A stretch of DNA of 64,000 nt from Streptomyces lasiicapitis (GTDB taxonomy: Bacteria > Actinomycetota > Actinomycetes > Streptomycetales > Streptomycetaceae), in contig NZ_BMNG01000005.1 in assembly GCF_014646335.1 (NCBI RefSeq), positions 491,419-555,418 of the forward strand. Direction: 5' to 3'. Positions 58,907-64,000 of this stretch are shown here, in pieces. The position numbers and the translations under genes are program-made. The notes under the pieces are model-generated. The model did not search any database, had not been told where the DNA came from, and was given only the letters and a program-made list of their open reading frames with translations. Every line of letters begins with the position of its first letter. Within the stretch, counting starts at the first letter, position 1.

Positions 58907-59548
58907 TCACCAGGTCATGGCCGTGGGGTCGTTGGCGAGCGCGGCCGCGAGGAGGGCGCGGAGATGGTCGGCCTCCGGGAGCAGCGTGGCCTCGATCTCG
59001 TCGTCGGTGCGGCCGGCCAGGGTGAGTTCCTGGATGCGCCGGAACAGCAGCCGGTCCGCCGCGGCGATCAGGGCGGCGCCGGACAGGGGCGCGATGGCCG
59101 GGGCCGAGTCGGGGGCGGCGGCGGACAGCGCCGCGGCGAGCGCCTCCTCCCGCTGGTCGTGCAGTTCGCGCAGCCGGGCGGTGAGGGTGGGGCTGTCGGC
59201 GATCATGCGGGCGAACGCGATGCCGGTGAAGCCGACGACGGGGTTGTGTTCGAGGAGGGCGGCACGGAAGGTCCGGCCCAGGGCGGCGAGCGGCTCCACG
59301 CCGGGCTCCCGCTCGGTGACGGCCCGTGCCAGGCCGCCGGTGAACGCCTCGTGGTGGTCGAGGGCCAGGTCTTCCTTGCGGGGGAAGTAGTTGGTCACCG
59401 TCTTCTTGGCCACGCGGGCCGCGGCGGCGATCTCGGTGATGGTGGTCTGCTCGAAGCCCTGCTTGATGAAGAGCCTGGTGGCGCAGTCGGAGATCAGCTG
59501 CCTGGTCTCCTGCTTCTTGGACTCACGGAGCCCCATCTCAGTAGTCAT
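58907..59548 (-). CDS. TetR-family regulator
   Basis: 213 aa. KKQETRQLISDCATRLFIKQGFEQTTITEIAAAARVAKKTVTNYFPRKEDLALD (helices 1-4), then a ligand domain ending PEADHLRALLAAAL. The KKTVTNYFPRKEDL linker is common in mycolate/drug-resistance-type regulators. It is divergent from a strong promoter at 59581 that leads into a pseudogene and the VOC-cupin gene; the AT-rich gap is its probable operator region. Confidence 0.86.
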   Translation of the reverse strand: MTTEMGLRESKKQETRQLISDCATRLFIKQGFEQTTITEIAAAARVAKKTVTNYFPRKEDLALDHHEAFTGGLARAVTEREPGVEPLAALGRTFRAALLEHNPVVGFTGIAFARMIADSPTLTARLRELHDQREEALAAALSAAAPDSAPAIAPLSGAALIAAADRLLFRRIQELTLAGRTDDEIEATLLPEADHLRALLAAALANDPTAMTW

Positions 59549-59580
59549 GAGGGAATCTTACATCCAACATAAAAATATGC

Positions 59581-59609
59581 TTGACGAACCGAGGGGTCGC
59601 GCCTAAAGT
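59581..59609 (+). promoter_or_regulatory. Strong housekeeping-type promoter
   Basis: TTGACG (59581-59586), 17-bp spacer, TAAAGT (59604-59609), the closest match to a SigA promoter in the window. Expected start near 59616. It reads toward the decayed RibD-like gene and the VOC-cupin gene. Confidence 0.7.
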
Positions 59610-59650
59610 TACGTCCGTTGCAAAAATCCCCTCAGTGAACGGACCTGCAT

Positions 59651-60002
59651 TTGCGCAAGCTCTCGTACCTCGTCGGCACCACCATCACCACCGAGTTCGC
59701 GGACACCCTTCCCGCGCCGGACCGCGCGGCACTCGGCCTCGCGGACACGCTCAACACGACGCTTCGACTCGGTTCGGAGGGTGCGGGGCACGGACGCCCC
59801 GGGGCTCAGCAGCCCGTACGCCCCTCCGTGCCCAACCGCCCCGTCCCACTCGCGCACCACATGCGCGGCCCCGGCCGTCGAGGCAACCGGTGAGGACCCA
59901 CTCACCCGCCTGAGACGCCCGACCGCGGCCGCACCACCGGCACCTGCCGCACCCGCACCCGTATTTGCCACGCCGTACCTTCTTCCCTTCTTCCAGGAGT
60001 AG
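59651..60002 (+). pseudogene. Decayed dihydrofolate-reductase-like (RibD C-terminal) gene
   Basis: From TTG 59651 the frame reads RKLSYLVGTTI, the start of RibD_C/DHFR-like proteins, then jumps to TLPAPDRAALGLADTLNT, which in intact relatives lies about 45 residues further on, so a middle piece is missing. Near 59765 the match shifts to another frame, where RGTDAPGLSSPYAP and APAVEATGEDPLTRLR correspond to later parts of the same family. Deletion plus frameshift leave about half of a normal 190-residue protein. The strong promoter at 59581 is still in place. Confidence 0.65.
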
Positions 60003-60004
60003 CC

Positions 60005-60859
60005 CTGAACGTCACCGCCTCCACCGTGTCCCTGACCGTCGCCGACGTCGCCGCATCGCGTGAGTTCTTCCACACCCACCTCGGCTACCAGGTCGCCATG
60101 GCCGCCGACGGCTTCGCGTCCCTGACCCGCGGGGACGCAGCCGCCGACATCGTGCTGCTGCAGTGCGGCAACGAGGTGCTCCCGCCCGAGCAGCGCGACC
60201 AGCAGGCCGCGGGCCTGATCTTCGCGCTCACCGTCACCGGCATCGAGGCCGAGGAGCGGCGCCTGCGCGAGGCCGGCGCCCCGATCACGATGCCGCTGCG
60301 CGAAGAGCCCTGGGGCGAGCGACTGTTCCAACTGACCGACCCGAACGGCGTGGTGGTCCAGTTTGTCGAGTGGGCCGCGCAGGAAGAGCCCGCGCAGGCT
60401 GACGAGCCCGCGCAGAACGAAGCACCCGCGCAGCTCGAAGAGCCCGTACAGAGCGAAGAGCCCGTACAGAGTGAGGAGCAGCCCGCCATGCACGTCATCA
60501 CCCCCACCGCCGAGAACGTCACCGAGTCCCCGAACGCCCGCATGACCGGCCTGGCCGCCCCCAGCCGGGGCAGCGAGCAACTCAGCACCTGGACCGTCGC
60601 GATGGAGGCCGGCCAGACCGGCCCCGAGCACGTCATCAACCGTGAGCAGGTGTGGACGGTGACCGCGGGTGCCCTCGACGTCACGTGCGACGGCCGCACC
60701 GAAAAGATCTCGGCGGGCCAGACCCTCGTCCTCCCGCCGGACGTGCTCCGCCAGGTGCACGCCCCGGAGGCGGCCGAGGCGCACGTGGCCATGCGCGCGG
60801 ACGGCGTGGCGTCCGTACCCGGCACGGAGGGCACCCGGGTCCTGCCCTGGGCCCAGTAA
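60005..60859 (+). CDS. VOC (glyoxalase-like) and cupin domain fusion, probable CTG start
   Basis: 284 aa. Residues 1-125 are a VOC domain (SLTVADVAASREFFHTHLGY, LFQLTDPNGVVVQFVEW), and residues 165-284 a cupin (STWTVAMEAGQTGPEHVINREQVWTVTAGALDV, GQTLVLPPDVLRQVHAP). Between them is a linker of six-residue repeats with EEPVQS/EEPAQA units. The cupin begins at an internal Met (MHVITPTAEN) that would be a normal start for a free-standing cupin, so two genes appear to have fused. CTG 60005 is preferred as start because AGGAG ends five bases upstream and the family N-terminus fits; the next start, GTG 60026, is too far. Enzymatic role unknown. Confidence 0.75.
   Translation: MNVTASTVSLTVADVAASREFFHTHLGYQVAMAADGFASLTRGDAAADIVLLQCGNEVLPPEQRDQQAAGLIFALTVTGIEAEERRLREAGAPITMPLREEPWGERLFQLTDPNGVVVQFVEWAAQEEPAQADEPAQNEAPAQLEEPVQSEEPVQSEEQPAMHVITPTAENVTESPNARMTGLAAPSRGSEQLSTWTVAMEAGQTGPEHVINREQVWTVTAGALDVTCDGRTEKISAGQTLVLPPDVLRQVHAPEAAEAHVAMRADGVASVPGTEGTRVLPWAQ
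60388..60481 (+). repeat. In-frame 18-bp repeats encoding the VOC-cupin linker
   Basis: About five units of the form GA(A/G)GAGCCCG(C/T)(A/G)CAG encode EEPAQ/EEPVQ hexapeptides between the two domains. Confidence 0.75.
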
Positions 60860-60960
60860 CGCCCGCAAGGCCCCCGACGCAGGACGCACCCGCGCACAGC
60901 CCTGCCCTGACCTCCCCTTGACCCTTCTGATCGTTCTCACCCTTCTCTGACGGAGACGAC

Positions 60961-61842
60961 TTGCCCATACGCATCACCGCCCTGACCGACCCCGAAGAGA
61001 CCTCCGCGGCCCGCCGCCTGGCGTGGCTGGCGTCCGGCCCCGACGGCAGCCCCGCCGGGTACGCCTTCCTGCGCCTGTTCACCAAGGAGGGCCAGCGCCA
61101 CCTCGCCGAACTGGACGTCCAGGTCCACCCCGCCGAACGCCGCGCGGGGGCGGGCACCCTGCTGCTCGAAGCGGCCGTCGAGGCGGCCCGCGAGGACGGC
61201 CGGAGGAACGTCGTGGCCCAGGCCTCGGCCGAATCCCCGGGCGCCGCCTTCCTCGCCGCCGGCGGCTTCCGTGTGGCGCTGACCCTCACGTACGCCCGGC
61301 TCCCGCTGGCCGACGCGGACCTGCCCGCGCTCACCGCCGTCGCCGAGAAGCCGCACCCCGGCTACCGGCTGACGGCGTGGGAGGGCATGGTGCCCGACGA
61401 ACTCGCCGCTACGTACGCGGCGTCACGCCGGGCGATGGACGACATGCCCATGGGGGCGGTCGACTACGGGACGGTGGTCTGGGACGTGGACCGGATACGG
61501 GCGGCGGCGGACGCCGTCTCCGCGCGGGGTGACGTCCTTCACACCGTGGCGGCCGTCGACACCTCGGACGGCACCATCACCGGCTTCACCGAACTGGTCG
61601 TCCCCGGCGACGGCACGGGCGACGCCCAGCACTACGGCACGGCCGTGCTGCCCGAACACCGCGGCCACGGCCTCGCCCGCTGGATGAAGGCAGCCTCGAT
61701 CGTCGCGGCCCGCGAACGCCGCCCCCACCTGGGCGGCCTGCTGACCGACACCGCCGACAACAACCCGCACATGCGCCGCGTCAACGACGAACTCGGCTAC
61801 CTGCCGACGCACGCGGCCCACGAGTACCAACTGGACCTGTAG
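60961..61842 (+). CDS. GNAT-family acetyltransferase with two GNAT-like halves
   Basis: 293 aa. The first half has HLAELDVQVHPAERRAGAGTLLLEAAVEAA and a closing AAFLAAGGFRVAL. The second half has YGTAVLPEHRGHGLARWMKAASIV and NNPHMRRVNDELGYLPTHAA. The second acetyl-CoA loop (RGHGLA) is the more complete. The tandem layout resembles mycothiol-synthase-like GNATs; the substrate is unknown. TTG 60961 is supported by GGAG five bases upstream. It follows the VOC-cupin gene by 101 bp. Confidence 0.84.
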   Translation: MPIRITALTDPEETSAARRLAWLASGPDGSPAGYAFLRLFTKEGQRHLAELDVQVHPAERRAGAGTLLLEAAVEAAREDGRRNVVAQASAESPGAAFLAAGGFRVALTLTYARLPLADADLPALTAVAEKPHPGYRLTAWEGMVPDELAATYAASRRAMDDMPMGAVDYGTVVWDVDRIRAAADAVSARGDVLHTVAAVDTSDGTITGFTELVVPGDGTGDAQHYGTAVLPEHRGHGLARWMKAASIVAARERRPHLGGLLTDTADNNPHMRRVNDELGYLPTHAAHEYQLDL

Positions 61843-61850
61843 CCGGGCGA

Positions 61851-61892
61851 ACGTTGAAGGGCCCCACCGCGAACGGTGGGGCCCTTCAACGT
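61851..61892. terminator. Bidirectional terminator between GNAT gene and tRNA-Ser(GGA)
   Basis: 19-bp perfect stem (61851-61869 and 61874-61892) with loop CGAA, the longest hairpin in the window. It serves the GNAT gene on + and the tRNA on minus. Confidence 0.88.
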
Positions 61893-61913
61893 TAGTGCCC
61901 GGTGAGGCACTGG

Positions 61914-61998
61914 CGGAGGATACGAGATTCGAACTCGTGAGGGGTTGCCCCCAACACGCTTTCCAAGCGTGCGCCCTAGGCCACTAGGCGAATCCTCC
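61914..61998 (-). tRNA. tRNA-Ser(GGA)
   Basis: 85 nt on the minus strand: acceptor GGAGGAT with ATCCTCC and discriminator G. Anticodon arm CACGC-TTGGAAA-GCGTG gives anticodon GGA. Long variable arm, T arm with ACGAG-TTCGAAT-CTCGT. Confidence 0.95.
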
Positions 61999-62108
61999 GC
62001 CGCAAACAATACAAGACTCCGGGGAGTGCTCGCGAACGCGTTCCGGTCGTGGGGACCTGGTGCGTTCCTGCCCGGGGGCCGGGCTCGTTCGCACCCCCCG
62101 GGATCGGC

Positions 62109-62114
62109 TAGGGT
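62109..62114 (+). promoter_or_regulatory. -10 box of the SRP RNA gene
   Basis: TAGGGT, about six bases before the predicted RNA start. Confidence 0.45.
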
Positions 62115-62119
62115 GGGGG

Positions 62120-62212
62120 CCAGCCCCTCACGTGGCGCTATCTGACTGAACTCCCCCAGGGCCGGAAGGCAGCAAGGGTAAGTCGGCTCTGGCGGGTGCG
62201 TGGGGGGCGCTT
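62120..62212 (+). ncRNA. ffs: Signal recognition particle RNA, small bacterial type
   Basis: The conserved domain IV is clear: CCAGGGCCGGAAGGCAGCAA, with the GGAA tetraloop and asymmetric loop that bind Ffh. It is closed by a long helix between GCCCCTCACG near the 5' end and GCGTGGGGGGC near the 3' end, followed by a CTTT tract. Position next to tRNA-Ser and upstream of dnaX is typical for Streptomyces. Ends are estimated from the helix. The rest of the 319-bp gap from 61999 to 62317 shows no gene. Confidence 0.9.
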
Positions 62213-62317
62213 TGCGTTCCGGGGCGGGCGGGTTCGTTGGGGCGGGCCGCGGCTGGGACGGCGCCGGTTGTGGCTGGGCGGTCCGGGTTGTCAGTGGGCG
62301 CCTATAACCTCGTATAC

Positions 62318-64000
62318 GTGTCGTCCCTCGCGCTGTACCGCCGTTATCGCCCGGAGTCGTTCGCCGAGGTCATCGGGCAGGAGCATGTGACCGACCCGCT
62401 GCAGCAGGCGCTGCGGAACAACCGGGTCAATCACGCGTACCTGTTCAGTGGCCCGCGCGGCTGCGGCAAGACGACGAGCGCGCGCATCCTCGCCCGCTGT
62501 CTTAACTGTGAGCAAGGTCCCACTCCCACGCCCTGCGGCGAGTGCCAGTCCTGCCAGGACCTGGCGCGCAACGGGCCGGGTTCCATCGACGTCATCGAGA
62601 TCGACGCCGCCTCCCACGGTGGCGTGGACGACGCCCGTGACCTGCGCGAGAAGGCCTTCTTCGGCCCCGCCAGCAGCCGGTACAAGATCTACATCATCGA
62701 CGAGGCCCACATGGTCACGCCGGCGGGCTTCAACGCCCTGCTGAAGGTCGTCGAAGAGCCCCCGGAGCACCTCAAGTTCATCTTCGCGACGACGGAGCCC
62801 GAGAAGGTCATCGGGACCATCCGGTCGCGTACGCACCACTATCCGTTCCGCCTCGTGCCCCCGGGCACGCTGCGCGACTATCTCGGCGAGGTGTGCGGGC
62901 GCGAGGGCATCCCGATCGAGGACGGCGTGCTGCCGCTCGTCGTGCGCGCGGGCGCCGGATCCGTGCGTGACTCCATGTCCGTCATGGACCAGCTCCTCGC
63001 GGGCGCCCGCGAGGACGGTGTGACTTATGCCATGGCCACGGGCCTGCTCGGCTACACGGACAGCTCGCTCCTCGACTCCGTCGTCGAAGCCTTCGCCTCC
63101 GGAGACGGCGGCGCCGCCTTCGAAGTCGTCGACCGCGTCATCGAGGGCGGCAACGACCCGCGGCGCTTCGTCGCCGACCTGCTCGAGCGGCTGCGCGACC
63201 TGGTGATCCTCGCGGCCGTGCCCGACGCCGGCGAGAAGGGGCTCATCGACGCCCCCGCGGACGTCGTGGAGCGGATGCAGGCGCAGGCCTCGGTGTTCGG
63301 CGGCGCCGAGCTGAGCCGCGCCGCCGACATCGTCAACGAAGGCCTCACCGAGATGCGCGGCGCCACCTCGCCCCGGCTGCAGCTCGAGCTGATCTGCGCG
63401 CGCGTGCTGCTTCCTGCGGCGTACGACGACGCGCGCTCCGTCATGGCCCGCCTCGACCGCCTGGAGCGCGGCGGCAACTTCATGGCCGGAGGGCCCGCCG
63501 CGGCTCCTTCGATGGGGTACGTTCCCGGGCCCGAGGCCCACGCCGGGGTGCAGCAGGCCGGGGTGGCCGTGCCGCCGGTGGGGCCGGGTGGGCCGGGAGT
63601 GCCGCCCGGTCCGGCGATGGCGCAGGGTGCGCCGGGGGCGGAGATTCCGGCCGGGGGCGGGGCTGCCGCTGCTCGGGCCGCGGTGCGCGGGGGCGGGGCG
63701 GGGGCCGGTTCCGGTCCTGGTTCCACCCCGGGTGCGGGTCCCGGTGCCGGTGCGGGTCCCGGTGTTGGCTCCGGCTTCGACGCCCAGCCCGACGCCGCCC
63801 CCGCTCCCACGGCTCCGCAGTCCACCCCCTCCTCGCAATCCGCCGCGGCCGCACAGGCGGCCCCCACGGGCGCGCCCGCGGAGACCCCACCCCCGGCGGC
63901 CCCCGCCACCGCCCGCCCCGGCGGCTGGCCCACCGCCTCGACCCCGGGCAGCGGCACCCCGGGCCCGACCGGCGGCGGCACCACGCCCTCCGGCGCGGCC
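62318..64000 (+). CDS. dnaX: DNA polymerase III gamma/tau subunit (partial, runs off the window)
   Basis: 561 codons visible. GTG 62318 encodes SSLALYRRYRPESFAEVIGQEHV; the Walker A loop FSGPRGCGKTTSARILAR is near residue 45, and the zinc module has four Cys (CLNCEQGPTPTPCGECQSC) near 63-81. Walker B YIIDEAHMVT and sensor 1 FATTEPEKV with the SRC-equivalent IRSRTHHY follow. Clamp-loader domain III extends to about residue 375. The visible C-terminus is Pro/Ala/Gly-rich, as in actinobacterial tau. It loads the beta clamp and tethers the replicase. No ribosome site is visible; TATAAC at 62303-62308 suggests a near-leaderless mRNA. Confidence 0.95.
   Translation, partial: MSSLALYRRYRPESFAEVIGQEHVTDPLQQALRNNRVNHAYLFSGPRGCGKTTSARILARCLNCEQGPTPTPCGECQSCQDLARNGPGSIDVIEIDAASHGGVDDARDLREKAFFGPASSRYKIYIIDEAHMVTPAGFNALLKVVEEPPEHLKFIFATTEPEKVIGTIRSRTHHYPFRLVPPGTLRDYLGEVCGREGIPIEDGVLPLVVRAGAGSVRDSMSVMDQLLAGAREDGVTYAMATGLLGYTDSSLLDSVVEAFASGDGGAAFEVVDRVIEGGNDPRRFVADLLERLRDLVILAAVPDAGEKGLIDAPADVVERMQAQASVFGGAELSRAADIVNEGLTEMRGATSPRLQLELICARVLLPAAYDDARSVMARLDRLERGGNFMAGGPAAAPSMGYVPGPEAHAGVQQAGVAVPPVGPGGPGVPPGPAMAQGAPGAEIPAGGGAAAARAAVRGGGAGAGSGPGSTPGAGPGAGAGPGVGSGFDAQPDAAPAPTAPQSTPSSQSAAAAQAAPTGAPAETPPPAAPATARPGGWPTASTPGSGTPGPTGGGTTPSGAA

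Noticed and set aside
59651..59893. The 80-codon frame as an intact small gene
   Set aside because: Its start matches a larger family and then skips and changes frame, which fits a pseudogene better than a real short protein.

Overview
The window is high-GC actinobacterial DNA that reads as Streptomyces chromosome. Codon third positions are almost all G or C, starts are a mix of ATG, GTG and TTG, and many promoters have a TAnnnT box only 6-8 nt before the start codon (leaderless mRNAs). Gene content agrees: paired sporulation-type sigma factors (sigF/sigN), an SSI-family protease inhibitor, upp, tadA with its associated protein, an SRP RNA directly before dnaX, and tRNA-Ser/tRNA-Arg genes. 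From memory the order sigN-sigF-tadA-upp-dnaX matches the conserved core around SCO4034-SCO4067 of S. coelicolor; this was not checked by alignment. The window opens inside one gene and ends inside dnaX.

Region by region. 1-5.4 kb: the end of an Asn-rich protein, then a tight five-gene operon (two acyl-CoA dehydrogenase subunits, a MaoC-DUF35 fusion, a small MaoC hydratase, an Ltp2-like retro-aldolase) closely resembling the mycobacterial igr operon for removing the last three carbons of a sterol side chain. 5.4-11 kb: a DUF1906 secreted glycoside-hydrolase-like protein, an orphan ECF sigma factor, an acyl-CoA ligase behind a palindromic operator, and a divergent MFS/TetR pair. 11-17 kb: a 1668-residue PAS pseudokinase with a very long disordered region, and a secreted SSI-type inhibitor. 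17-25 kb: tRNA-Ser(GCU) and tRNA-Arg(ACG) with strong terminators, an ECF41-type sigma factor with an NADH-dehydrogenase-like oxidoreductase, a Vat-type acetyltransferase, a MOSC protein, an SDR with its TetR regulator, a DUF2797 protein and an amidohydrolase.

25-31 kb: a four-gene unit of response regulator, histidine kinase, GT2-GtrA fusion and GT39 transferase, probably a self-contained cell-envelope glycosylation system. 31-38.5 kb: two DHA2-type MFS exporters with TetR and MarR regulators, a PPOX protein and a YceI protein; one exporter and the YceI protein share carboxypeptidase-regulatory-like beta domains. 38.5-48.9 kb: the conserved core block (small membrane protein, lipoprotein, sigN, sigF, Dabb protein, a probable 6C RNA, tRNA-Ser(CGA), tadA operon, upp, LytR_C protein, VapB-like protein, HerA-like ATPase, HhH-GPD protein).

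49-61.9 kb: accessory genes. These are an ABC-F ATPase behind a seven-codon leader peptide and attenuator hairpin, a PucR-type regulator, LysR/EamA, sensor-domain, SDR, MFS/ArsR and TetR genes, a decayed RibD/DHFR-like pseudogene, a VOC-cupin fusion that probably starts at CTG, and a GNAT enzyme. 61.9-64 kb: tRNA-Ser(GGA), SRP RNA and dnaX. All calls come from reading the sequence and remembered family features; no database search was run.
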